This document shows positions 10,617-19,414 of a stretch of DNA of 24,876 nt, one piece after another. The notes below the pieces were generated by a model. That model saw only the letters and a program-made list of their open reading frames with translations. It had not been told where the DNA came from and did not search any database. The DNA is taken from contig JAHBMJ010001904.1 in NCBI GenBank assembly GCA_018398765.1, positions 1 to 24,876 on the forward strand. The letters are read 5' to 3'. The position numbers and the translations under genes are program-made. Position 1 is the stretch's first letter. Each line of letters opens with the position of its first letter. The stretch is from Chromera velia (Eukaryota; Sar; Chromeraceae).

Positions 10617-11072
10617 GACTGACTGATTGACTGACTGAATGACTGAATGACTGAATGACTGAATGACTGAATGACTGAATGACTGAATGACTGAATGACT
10701 GACTGAATGAATGAATGAATGAATATGAATCTTTCTTTGCAGAAGTGCACATCCATGTCGGGGGCCATGCGAGAGATGCAGAGATTCTCTCTTCCCGGTC
10801 TCCCCTGTTCGCCCGACCCTCACACTTTGAGAGTTCTAGAGGGAAAGATGGACGCCTCTCTGAGGGGACAGAGAGAGAGCCTGCAGCTGGCGTTGTCAGG
10901 CCAAGGTCAGGGAGCTGAACCTATCAACAACACCCTCATGATTCCCTTCGACCCTGCAGAGGCCGAAAGAGAGATTCAACTCCTTGAGGGTGCACAGCAG
11001 CAGAAGGGCCCCGGCATGACACACACCAGGAGACCCCGGACAGCGCACCCGGCGACGAGGAGCTGCTGTTGA
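6514..11072 (+). CDS. Seven-exon gene, hydrophilic protein of about 772 aa, unrecognised
   Basis: Proposed exons: 6514-6888, 7427-7511, 7636-7690, 7983-8386, 8692-9678, 10136-10218, 10743-11072 (TGA). All introns are GT-AG and the phases join. ATG 6514 follows a GGAA run. Exon 1 carries VEMVKGMLQDKWRDKRDWVDW. Exon 4 has a basic block (GATKGAANKVTSNYKQ). Exon 5 is low-complexity, Pro/Ser/Arg-rich, with RPSTA-like motifs that recur as RPRTA in exon 7. No transmembrane helix or known domain is seen; short basic RPSTA motifs occur in some cytoskeletal and flagellar proteins, but that is only a hint. Two junctions are uncertain. Exon 3 could end at 7694 and exon 4 start at 7978, or exon 3 could be read in another frame (donor after 7515). 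Exon 5 could instead run to the TAG at 9737, or use GTACAG at 9683, which gives a different ending. Confidence 0.6.
7427..7511 (+). other. Exon 2 of the orphan gene
   Basis: Follows a ttcttcttctgcag acceptor and reads LPMADVLKIDVLMKLDRW in phase with exon 1. The favoured donor is GTCGGT at 7512; GTGGGT at 7516 is an alternative that changes the frame of the next exon. The favoured junction gives EKERVG joined to LFFEKQEDLVIKF. Confidence 0.5.
8692..9678 (+). other. Exon 5 of the orphan gene, Pro/Ser/Arg-rich
   Basis: Acceptor cgtctgcag at 8683-8691; the split codon with exon 4 encodes Ile. The first third is Ala/Pro/Ser-rich low complexity. The rest alternates basic and acidic stretches (SEEKIREIRARRTLPHD; EDKAQRLAWERRMKRVGW). 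The favoured donor GTCGGT at 9679 keeps phase with exon 6. The open frame itself runs to TAG at 9735-9737, so a shorter protein ending here is possible. Confidence 0.55.
10087..10107 (+). repeat. (TCCC)n in intron 5
   Basis: Five tandem TCCC-like units upstream of the acceptor of exon 6, forming part of its pyrimidine tract. Confidence 0.8.
10579..10733 (+). repeat. (GACT)n/(GAATGACT)n tandem repeat in intron 6
   Basis: About 155 bp of tetranucleotide GACT units that grade into GAATGACT octamers and then GAAT units, ending only a few bases before the ctttctttgcag acceptor of exon 7. Read on either strand it gives long repetitive open frames that are artefacts of the repeat. Confidence 0.9.
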
Positions 11073-11818
11073 GGAAAGGGTGGATGGAATAAGGTTGGAT
11101 GGAGTAGGGATCGGGGTGAAGGTGAGGATGCAGACTGAAATGAACGGAAAAAAGGGAGCGGCTTGAAGAGCAGACTCCTCTCTGATTGCGCAACCCGTTC
11201 GTTGAGTGCGGTGGGCTTTCAAAGCACCCGGCGATCAAACCCTTGCAAGAGCTTTGCTCCAGCACTGCTTGACAAGGCGCTTAAGCTGAACATAAAAAGA
11301 TCTGGTCCAAACATCAAATCCTCAATTCCCTCCTTTTATCCAGTCTTCAACTTGAATCTCGATCGTGCGATCAGTTGATCGACCAGCTGATGTATTTATT
11401 CGATCGTCCTTTGTCAGGGCAGCTCTTTGACCAGCTGTTTGAATCGTTTTGCTTAGGGAAAAGAGGTTTCTCGGCATCCTTGTAATTTTTTTAACACTCA
11501 GAATTTGCGGTCTGAAAGTACTTAAAAATGATATGGCTCAGATAATAGCTGCGATACCTAATAGATGTATTTCACTTGAATTACTTTTTAAATATTAAAA
11601 GCTTAAAACAAATTATCAATCATTATATTTTGGTCGCTTTAAGCATTAGTAGTATTTATTCCAAATACTGGTTCAATAACATTTTTGTGTTATAATAAAT
11701 TGTTAACTATAATAATTTCTACATTATATCGCAAACTAGGATTAAAAACTTGAATAACAATAGCAAAGCAATGTAATCAAAGTATTTGCTAGAGTATTTG
11801 TTGGTTATAAAGTTGAAT
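11073..11818. other. 3' flank of the orphan gene, then AT-rich DNA
   Basis: 11073-11450 is mixed composition and should hold the 3' UTR; no clear poly-A signal is diagnostic. From about 11460 it becomes AT-rich and continues, across the copia insertion, into 17001 onward. No open frame is convincing. Confidence 0.45.
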
Positions 11819-11823
11819 CTTGT
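11819..11823 (+). repeat. Target-site duplication, left of copia element
   Basis: CTTGT, repeated at 16996-17000. A 5-bp duplication is normal for copia integrases. Confidence 0.85.
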
Positions 11824-12079
11824 TGTTGTATGCCACAACTTGTGCATCCGCGGCCCCGCCCGCGCATGCACCACGCCGACGGCGCCCGACGCAAGCCCTG
11901 CCGCGCCCTGCCGATCTGATCGAACACATTGGACTCAGCGATGCTTGAATATAAACAGAACAAATCAGTCTGAATTCGTCTGCTGATCGAGTAGAAAAGT
12001 CTATGAACAAACCTCTTATATACTCCTACGAGTGAGTAGAACGGACCCGTAAATGCTGCTTCACTGTGGGTCTATATCA
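11824..12079 (+). repeat. 5' LTR of the copia element
   Basis: 256 bp, TGTTGTATGCC to CTATATCA, with canonical TG...CA ends. It has a GC-rich block (11848-11915), then AT-richer DNA. The paired LTR at 16741 is about 93% identical by eye. Confidence 0.92.
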
Positions 12080-12095
12080 TGGTAGTAGATGTGGT
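12080..12095 (+). promoter_or_regulatory. Primer-binding site, initiator-Met tRNA type
   Basis: TGGTAGTAGATGTGG directly follows the 5' LTR. It resembles the complement of the 3' end of eukaryotic initiator methionine tRNA (TGGTAGCAGA...), the usual copia primer, with a few mismatches. Confidence 0.7.
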
Positions 12096-12172
12096 TTGAT
12101 CCGCTTCTTGCTGCGCAGGAGTAGAGGACTCTTCTTCGTTTGATCGTGTGGTGCACTCTCGACATCTACGCA

Positions 12173-13522
12173 ATGGAGTCGACGTCGTCCTCCCCTCGCT
12201 ACGACCTCTCCTCACTGGTCAGCCAGCCAGTGTCTGTTGCCTCACTTAACAAAATTCTTGATGCTACGATTGCTCTAGGCAAAGTCTATCTAAAAATCTG
12301 CTCGCACAATAGCACCGAGACCGTCGTTTCCGGTTGCTCTTCTTCATTTTCCTCGTTGTTTGTTTTGCAAAACCCTGAGGAGGTCACCTCGAATGCTTGC
12401 TCTGACCCCTCCAGCATCTCCACTGTCTTGGACGGTCTCCCTGCAGATGTCTGCGCAGCTGTGGAGAGTGCTTTGGCAGCTTTGCATGCCGCACAGAATT
12501 GCGCACTCCTCTCCTTTGCCTTCCATGGATTCTTTGCGATCCTGGACATTGGAGCCAGCCGCACCTGCTGCACTCGTGGGTGGCTGCGCAAGCGGAAGGA
12601 GCAGGACGGACTCACATGGACCGAGCGCCGCTTGCCCCGGCCTTCCACCTCCTTGACTGCCAATGGTCAGGTGCCTGTGGAGCTAAAGGCCATTATCCCA
12701 TGTTGAAGCCCCTCCAGTGATCTCTCTCTCGAGGCAGACATCCTGGAAACCAATGCGATCACTCCGGTCTTAATCGGAAATGCGGCATTGATTCCCCTCA
12801 AGGCGTCATTTGAGTATGCCACGGGCATTCTTTCCTTTCCCCATCGCCTCTCTCTGCACTTCCAACGCTCCCCAAACGACTTGTTCTTCCTTGCGTTGTC
12901 TCAGCCCCCAGAGCTTCGCACGAATGACACCGTCTCCGCCTCCGAACCCATAGAGCCCCGTACCCTTACCCTGGCGTCTTCACATTCAGCGCCAACTTCA
13001 TCCTCTGTTGTGCCCTCAGAGGACAATGGACACTACACACCTCTTCCCTGCCCATCCGACTCGAGTCATGCCAAACCGAATGTAGACCCGTCCCAGCCGC
13101 AGACTGCCGGGCCCTCCCCGACTGCTCAGTCGGTCGTCTCCAGCCAACCACCCTTGACGATGGTCGTGAGCCCCCGTCTCCTTACCGGACCGGGTCAGCC
13201 GTGCTCATGCTGCCACACAGCTCCTACGACTGAAGCTGCAGCGTGCCCCGCGTTGCACATCAAGGGTATGACTGCTGAACAGAAGAAGCGAAAGCGCCGT
13301 CCGCGCAAGCGCCGCCCCCGAAAGGGCAGCCGATCCCCTCCAGCCTCCGAGTTGGAGGCCATCAATTTTGAGATGGTCGATGAATTGATTCGTGCCTCCC
13401 ACGTTGAGATTGGGCATGCAGGGGTCATGAAAACCTGGATTTCCCTCCGTTGGGCACTGAAAGGGCACCCCAAAGCCCCCTCTTACGGTATTTCGCGACA
13501 AGCTGTGCAGCGTGCCCTTTAG
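12173..13522 (+). pseudogene. Copia gag/protease and start of integrase
   Basis: ATG at 12173. One frame runs to TGA 12704-12706 and continues unchanged to TAG 13520-13522. The N-terminal part is Ser-rich and short for a gag; I find no CCHC zinc knuckle. ILDIGAS with its Asp codon at 12545 is the aspartic protease active site, where copia proteases normally have D-S/T-G, so the second residue is changed. ETNAITPVLIGNAALIPL is the end of the protease fold. After a Ser/Pro-rich and then basic (KRKRRPRKRRPRK) spacer comes ASHVEIGHAGVMKTW, the His half of the integrase zinc-binding domain. Confidence 0.7.
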
Positions 13523-14146
13523 CCATGCATCAAGGGGGGGACCTGCGCACACGTGAAACCTCGCAATGTTTCTGACGGTTGCACATCTCCCTTGAAGGTT
13601 ACAGGTCCCAGGCAGCGCCTGCAAGCTGACCTAGTGTACGGAAGGGCCGACCGCCCTAACGCATGCTATTACCTCACTCTGAAAGATGAGTAGGAAGACG
13701 ACCTGCACTATATTGCTGTATCAGACAGGGCCCCCCTGGCGTGCCGCCACCCTTCGTGAAGCCTACAAGGGGTGGGCAGCGACCTCAGCGGGGTACTATC
13801 CCAATGAGGTCATCACAGATTTGGGAAAGGAATTTCAGGGAGACTAGGCAGACTTCTTGTCTCAGATAGAAGTCGGGCACACGCTTGCCCCTGTCGGTTG
13901 GCACCGGACCCTCGGGTGCCTCGAGTGCACCCACAGGGAGGTCGATATAATTCTGCGGGCGATCGTCCACGACAACGGACTGCCCTTGAGTCATGGCCTG
14001 ACGTGGTTCAACTGGCTGTCGAACGCTACAACCGCCGTCTGGGTCCAGGGGACATTTCTCCTGCGGAACGTTGACACGGTCAGCCCGTTGTTTTCCCAAG
14101 CATTCAGGCAATGCTTGACCTCCTTTCAGCAGAAGAGTTAAAGAAT
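13523..14146 (+). pseudogene. Copia integrase core, decayed
   Basis: After TAG 13520 the frame reads PCIKGGTCAHVKPR, the Cys half of the zinc finger, then ADLVYG near the first catalytic Asp. TAG 13691 and a frameshift near the C/G run at 13730-13740 follow. VITDLGKEFQGD (about 13807-13844) corresponds to the second catalytic Asp region, with TAG at 13845, and HTLAPVGW to the start of the segment before the catalytic Glu. The usual NGxAER is not preserved. LAVERYNRRLG near 14008 is in yet another frame. Confidence 0.6.
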
Positions 14147-14881
14147 GACCCTTCTTTGCGCACTTTTTCTGCGGGGGATCGGGTGTTGTTCAATCATCCA
14201 GAAAAGCAGAGGGACAAGAGAGAGGATTTGTGGGAAGATGCAATCATTAAACAGAGACACGGGGGGCATGTATACACCATTCAGCTGTCTCGCACCCAGC
14301 GTTCCACGCTTGCACACATTCGGTGTCTTCGTCCCTCCTCAGAAACCTCCCCTCCCGCCTCCCGTTCTTTCCTGCCGCACCCTTTGAATCCGCCGCACCC
14401 CCCCTCCAGCTCTCTTTCAGATAGTCAGCCTTCCCCGCCTTCACCACCGCATGCTTCATCCCCTATCCCTTTGGCACCGTCTGAGCCCACCCTCGGTGAG
14501 TTGCCTTCCATTCACGATTTTCATCAGGGAGAGATGATCATCTGGGAGGTCTCCGAGACGCAGAAGCGCTTCCTGGGGAAGGTGGTTGGGATTGACGAGA
14601 AGACAGAACTCCTTGAAGTCCATGCGTGGGGCTCTCTCAGGCACGGTGCCCTGAAGAACCGCATGTTTGCTCCCATGTGGCGCCGTCCCACGGGGCACCG
14701 TATCCGATACCAGCACCAGCAGCCCCCTTCCCACAACCCCGACATCTGTATCATTGCCTTAGATGAGATTCGAGAGCGTTGCATCTCCCTTTCCCCTGAG
14801 GGCCGACTCCCCCATTCTACCGTCTCTACGCATGCCTCCGCATTCTCTGTCGCCCGGACTCCCGCCCCCGACTCCCTCTGA
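14111..14881 (+). pseudogene. Copia integrase C-terminal domain and pre-RT linker
   Basis: An open frame of 256 codons. The first part (SAGDRVLFNHPEKQRDKREDL, then GHVYTIQLSRTQRSTLAH) looks like the small beta-barrel that ends many integrases. A Pro/Ser-rich spacer follows (14335-14480). Then comes a second barrel-like segment (GEMIIWEVSE ... FLGKVVGIDEKTELLEVHAWG) that I do not recognise as a standard domain. The frame is lost near 14880 and the coding signal resumes in another frame before reverse transcriptase. Confidence 0.55.
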
Positions 14882-15019
14882 AGTATCCCAATCCTTGCCG
14901 AGCTTGCTGCCCTCTCCGTCACCACTGCTGAATCGGAGTACCGCCCCTCTCTTGACCCCTCCGTTTGCCCTGCTGCCTTTGCTGCCTCTGCAACCGCCTC
15001 TGAGCCCTGCAGCAACGCC

Positions 15020-15847
15020 ACTACACACATCCTGGTCCGCGTTCGTGACCTGAAGGACCCTGAGGAACAGGCACAGCACCAAGCGGGGCGGAAGAAGGAG
15101 TTAGGGAAGTTTGAGACTTATGGTGTGAAAGAGAGCATTCCAATCGATGCAGTTCCTCCCTCAGCCCGTCGTACCGCCATCCCCTTGATCTGGAGGGACA
15201 CATTGAAGCGCGTGTCCGAACATGAGCGCATTTTCAAGTCCCGTCTCTGTGCTAACGGCTCCCCCCGCTTTGACCGCCAGTCGGACATTCCCGTTTCCAA
15301 CGTCACAGCAGCCCAATGGGGTCTCCGCATTGCGCTGTGCATTGCTTTCGCCTTTCCCGAATTGAACCCCCTCACTTCTTTCCTCCTTGCTGACATCGAA
15401 AATGCCTACCTCACAGCCCCCCGCCCTGACTCCCCAAGCGGAGAGCCCACGTATGTGCGGCCCCCTCCTGACCATCCCGAGTACCACACTCACCTCTGGC
15501 TCCTCTTGAAAGCCGTGTACGGCCTCAAGGACAGCGGCTTCATCTTTGACCGCCATAGAGACCGTGCGCTCCTCAAGGTAGGGTGGGTGAAGAGCGGGGT
15601 TCCGGGCTTGTGGTGGAAATGGTCTGGCCAGCCAGGAGCAGAGTCCTCTCAACTGCTTGGCCTGTGCGCGACTTTCGTCGACGATCTGGCTGTGATTGGC
15701 ATTGGGGCGTCTCCGTCCGACCTTGTCAACGAGATTGCATCCAAAGGCCCTTTCACCATCACTAAAGTAAAAGCGGATACAAACGGCTGCGCCCGGTGGG
15801 CTGAGGTAGACATTGAACTCCGACAAGACAAGATCCGTTTGAGTTAG
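15020..15847 (+). pseudogene. Copia reverse transcriptase
   Basis: The signal runs to TAG 15845-15847. Visible motifs of the copia RT family: KSRLCANGSPRFD (fingers), LADIENAYLTAP (first catalytic Asp), PTYVRPPP, LLKAVYGLKDSG and FVDDLAVIG (the FVDD catalytic box, near 15674). These are the polymerase residues that copy element RNA. The frame continues after the TAG into AEYVQSLLQT, so a sense codon, probably CAG, has become a stop. Confidence 0.85.
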
Positions 15848-16680
15848 GCAGAGTATGTGCAGTCTCTCTTGCAGACCGTCCCGCCCGGACCCATCCCAAA
15901 CACTCCGCTTCCCGCCGATTCTCGCGACCGTCCAGACGACTCCCCCGCCTTGCCTGCTTCCCAGGCCCACTCATTCCGCTCTCTCCTGGGCGGCCTTGCT
16001 TGGGTCGCTCGAGATACCCGACCAGACCTTGCTGAGGCCTGCAACGAACTCAGTCGCTCCGTTGCCTGTCCGACCGAGCGGAGCCTCTCGTATCTCCACG
16101 GCGCCATCCGCTATGCAGCCGCAACCAAACACCGCACTCTCTGCATTCGCAGAGATGATATCCCCAAGCGTTCCGAGCCGTTGGACGTGACTGGGTGGGG
16201 GGATGCGGCACTCGGCACTGCGGGGTGTGCCTATCCGCACACCGGGTAGTTGATTGCGATCAGAAACTCTCTGATTCATTGGAGATCCTTTCGACAGCCC
16301 CGCGTTGCTCGAAGCAGTGCTCGTGCTGAGCTGTACGCCTCGCACGACCTAGTGGATTTTATGGAGTTTGTTCTTCCCTGCCTGCGGGTCGTCTAGGGAG
16401 AGGGAGTGTCCTGCACAGTGCACACTGACACGCAGGACGTGCTGCACTTAGTTGCCACAGACCATCCATATCCACGTGAGCGGTCTGTTACCAAGGTTGT
16501 CGAATCCCTCCAAGAAAAGCTCCTGGAGCGGTCTTTGTCTACCCTTGTGACACAGTCTCTCGCGTTGCGCGACGCTCTGGATGCATGCCGCATCCGTCTG
16601 TATCATATTTCAACCGACCTCAACCGCGTTGACCCCTTGACTAAAAGCATGGCCCCCAGTTGCTTCTCTCATTCTTCAGC
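15848..16680 (+). pseudogene. Copia RT tail and RNase H
   Basis: Continues the RT frame. FRSLLGGLAWVARDTRPDLAEA is the conserved segment linking RT to RNase H, and DVTGWGDAA is at the first RNase H Asp. TAG codons at 16247 and 16394 interrupt it, but the frame goes on to RLYHISTDLNRVDPLTK, the conserved end of copia RNase H. It then runs into the 3' LTR, stopping at 16849. Confidence 0.8.
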
Positions 16681-16717
16681 CAACACATCCCCGATGAGTG
16701 ATCCGAAGCAAAGTTGT

Positions 16718-16736
16718 AAAAGGAAAGAAAAAAGGA
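16718..16736 (+). promoter_or_regulatory. Polypurine tract of the copia element
   Basis: A 19-nt unbroken purine run ending 4 bp before the 3' LTR. Polypurine tracts prime plus-strand DNA synthesis. Confidence 0.8.
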
Positions 16737-16740
16737 TTTG

Positions 16741-16995
16741 TGTTGTATGCCACAACTTGTGCACCCGCGGCCCCGCCCATGCATGCACCACGCCGACGGC
16801 GCCCGACGTAAACCCTGCCACGCCCTGCCGATCTGATCGAACACATTAGACTCAGAGATGCCTGAATATGAATAGAACAAATCAGTCTGAATTCGTCTGC
16901 TGATCGAGTGGAAAAGTCTATGAACAAACCTCTTGCATACTCCTACGAGTGAGTAGAACAGATCCGTGAATGCTGCTTCACTGTGGTCTATATCT
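16741..16995 (+). repeat. 3' LTR of the copia element
   Basis: 255 bp, TGTTGTATGCC to CTATATCT; the terminal CA has become CT. Differences from the 5' LTR are mostly G/A and C/T changes. Confidence 0.92.
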
Positions 16996-17000
16996 CTTGT
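16996..17000 (+). repeat. Target-site duplication, right of copia element
   Basis: CTTGT, matching 11819-11823. Confidence 0.85.
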
Positions 17001-17514
17001 TCTGTTTGTGAATAACAACTGATAATGTTACTGATTCATAATTAAGTTGAATTCGACTAAAAATTTAATAAGATATTTGTTTTTTAACTTATACTGTATG
17101 TTCAACTTCTTTTTCAGAGTTGTTTACCATTAAGATTTGGTACACTAGCTGGCATATTATGCCGCATATATCGTATATTCTACCTTAATTTTTATAATTA
17201 TTGATATAACCCTATATAATATTTTAATCTGGACTTAAATGCATGAAGCCACTTATCTGATACAATCTATAGAGATTTAGTTATATATATATGCATGCAG
17301 CTTAAAATTAATTTTAAAAACAAAATCAGAAAAGATATCATAGTATCTTAATTACAGTAAATCATGCTTAATTCATTTTATTGTAGACTGAGCTGCATGG
17401 GGACTGAATTGTTCGATCGACCATGGTCTACTGCCTGCATGATCAACTCGATATTAAATCAACATTGAATGCTTTTTGAGAAACTCGATCGCCGGGCTAC
17501 TTAGGCCCAGCATC
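17001..17514. other. AT-rich DNA right of the copia insertion
   Basis: Continuation of the AT-rich tract seen at 11460-11818 before the copia insertion. No open frame looks coding, and I see no RNA gene. Confidence 0.45.
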
Positions 17515-19121
17515 CTAGGCGTAGGCCATTAAAAAAAAAAAACTTAAAAAAAAACTTTAAAAAACCTTCAAATAAAATTTATTTACAAAAATACCCCCCC
17601 TGCAAAAACTAAAAGAGGCTTAAACAATTTAAGACCGGTTTTGAGCTTCTAAAACCCCAACGGGTTTTTTAAAAATACTTTTAGTTGTTTACAAAAACTT
17701 TTTTTTTTACTTAAAACATATTTTTAGCCTCTAGGTCTATATTTTCCTAGTCATTTCTTCTACTATTTCCTAGTATATTTTACATTATTTCGTACGTTTT
17801 TTACTTAAAATTTTTATGTTTAGATCTATAGTATTATATGTATGATTGAACTTGTTTGAATGGTCATAGAACACGCGCATTGCCTTCTTCCAACACTTCA
17901 ACCACTTTGAGAGGAACCTCTGCCCACCCCCCCACAAAGCCTTTGTTGCCCGCTGGCATCGTCATCTTCTTTCTTCGAATCTTCTCAAAGTCAGAGATAT
18001 CTGCAACTGAAAGAATGTTTTCAAAACGAGTCACATCATTGTCTTCAACTATCAGACCAAATGTTGCTGTTTCGCCACTGCGCTCAAATAGAGGGGCACG
18101 AAGACACTTGACCGTCCAATCTTTGTGTTTTGGATCATGAGCTAGATCACGAGCGGCAAGACCGGTGAACCTCCTGCCTGAAGCACTAAAAACAGCCTGC
18201 ACTTACGCTAATTTGTAACATTCCACCCCCCCCTTCTCTCCTTTCAATTTGCTCAATATGTGCAACTATATCCGCGCTTTTTCTTTTATGACCTGGCTGG
18301 CTTCATCCGTCACTGGCACCTGTCTCCCTTCTGCCTAAACACGGTTAAGGCGGTGCTCTTGAAGGCAAGGTTGGTGTGAAACGACTGTGGGGGGGGGTAT
18401 GTTGATTCATTGTTGAGATAATCTGTTTCTCCATCGTAAAAGATCTCAGAATCCATGTTTTTGTAAAGGAAACAAATGTGTACAGGAGACTGTGCGTGCT
18501 TGGAAAAAAAGAAATGGAGAAAAAGATTTTTTATGGTAGAGGGCGGATGAGGAGGGCAACGATCACTATAACATCCTTCTCCCTGAATGAGAAAGAAACG
18601 ACGTAGGAAATGAATGCTTCTCTGCCTTTGTTTGATTAACTGAGCAGCCTGGGTTTTCTTTTAGGTGAATTCCTGCTTGTGCAATACGGTCAAATATTTC
18701 AATTTTGTTTTCATATTAATTATGCCGTGAGTGATGGTCTCAGAGTGAGAAGGTCACTAAGAACCTGCAAGTACATGGTTCAGTAGGGGCTCAACCTGGG
18801 GTTCGGCGCACAAGAGTGAAAACTGCGGTTCAAAGCTCTTTGAATGAACATGGTTTCATTTTCGTTGCTGCTCAGACTTGTTGATCAATCAATAAAGCAT
18901 ATTCGATCAATTCATTTACTTTCAATTGTTCTATAATTGTTCTTAAAGTTTTTGAAGAGGCTATAGTAAATAGGAGGCGAAGACTAGGTCCCTAGCATTA
19001 ACCCTAGCATCAACCTAGGCATCAACATCAAAACTCTTAAAAAAAAAAAAACTCTAAAAAAAAAAATGGAAAGAAAAACACCCAATAAAATTTAGAGTTT
19101 TTTTTTATGGCCTACGCCTAG
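17515..19121. mobile_element. Possible DNA transposon with 15-bp terminal inverted repeats
   Basis: CTAGGCGTAGGCCAT at 17515-17529 is exactly the reverse complement of 19107-19121, and both are followed inward by an A (or T) run. The flanks CCAGCATC (17507-17514) and CCAGCGTC (19122-19129) match at seven of eight bases, as an aged 8-bp target duplication would. An 8-bp duplication would suggest hAT, but the ends do not show the family's usual start. The interior is 1.6 kb, AT-rich at the left, with one minus-strand ORF at 17864-18202. A partial extra copy of the end motif (ctaggcatcaacatc, near 19011) hints at a nested or shorter element at the right side. Confidence 0.42.
17864..18202 (-). 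CDS. 112-codon ORF or terminal exon, unrecognised
   Basis: Open from about 18202 to TGA at 17864-17866. It reads like real coding sequence: mixed composition in AT-rich surroundings, with WTVKCLRAPLFER, TFGLIVEDNDVTRFENI and SDFEKIRRKKMTMPAGNKG. The first codons lie beside possible acceptors (tgcag near 18197, cttcag near 18181), so it may be the last exon of a spliced minus-strand gene rather than a complete gene. It lies inside the proposed inverted-repeat element and could belong to it. I find no family motif. Confidence 0.4.
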   Translation of the reverse strand: MQAVFSASGRRFTGLAARDLAHDPKHKDWTVKCLRAPLFERSGETATFGLIVEDNDVTRFENILSVADISDFEKIRRKKMTMPAGNKGFVGGWAEVPLKVVEVLEEGNARVL

Positions 19122-19414
19122 CCAGCGTCTTTGTCACACTGTTCTCAGTGTCACGGCAGACAGGCTATGTGAACTGCCACGTGCCGTCAGCTGTGATCGA
19201 GGTACTTGCGAGACTTACTTTCTCGTTTTTTGCTTCAATGACTTCTTTGCATGGACTGCAACAGATGCTGAAACTTGAAGGAGATCAGCGTTGAGCGACC
19301 CGGCTGCTGAGTCCTGTTTGCATCGATCTTCTTTCTGCGTGCATGCTGTCAAAGCGAATCGCCAATCCTTAGTTAGGTTAGTTAGTTAGAGGATGCCTAA
19401 CCCCAGTTGGAGCG
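18203..19414. other. Stretch with no convincing gene
   Basis: Contains G and C homopolymers (about 18224-18234 and 18389-18398), A-rich runs at 19037-19068 and the right inverted repeat. If the minus-strand patches at 19415-19921 and 17864-18202 belong to one gene, this would be its intron(s); a GTATGT donor-like site lies near 19434-19439 on the minus strand. No tRNA or other RNA gene recognised. Confidence 0.4.

Larger units (their letters stand above)
11824..16995 (+). mobile_element. Ty1/copia LTR retrotransposon, complete but inactive
   Basis: Bounded by direct LTRs (11824-12079 and 16741-16995) and a CTTGT target duplication, with a primer-binding site directly after the 5' LTR and a polypurine tract directly before the 3' LTR. 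The internal order is gag-like/protease, integrase, reverse transcriptase, RNase H, which defines Ty1/copia. The polyprotein is broken by TGA 12704, TAG 13520, 13691, 13845, 15845, 16247 and 16394, and by frameshifts near 13735, between 13850 and 14110, and near 14880. The LTRs differ at roughly 19 of 256 positions by my hand count, mostly transitions, so the insertion is old. It landed in an AT-rich tract. Confidence 0.93.

Noticed and set aside
10579..10733. CRISPR-like regular repeat
   Set aside because: Units are 4-8 bp with no spacers; it is a microsatellite in a eukaryotic intron.
10516..10823. Three minus-strand frames with Ser-His-Gln repeats
   Set aside because: Direct products of the GACT/GAATGACT tandem repeat in intron 6.
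15161..15970. 269-codon minus-strand open frame
   Set aside because: Antisense shadow of the copia reverse transcriptase, which has all its motifs on the plus strand.
13520..16396. TAG as a reassigned sense codon in this genome
   Set aside because: The MAPEG gene ends with TAG, and in the LINE one TAG replaces a Trp rather than a single consistent amino acid. Mutation explains the pattern better.
18720..18845. Possible tRNA-like segment with ggttc motifs
   Set aside because: No cloverleaf could be drawn; stems and the A-box pattern are missing.
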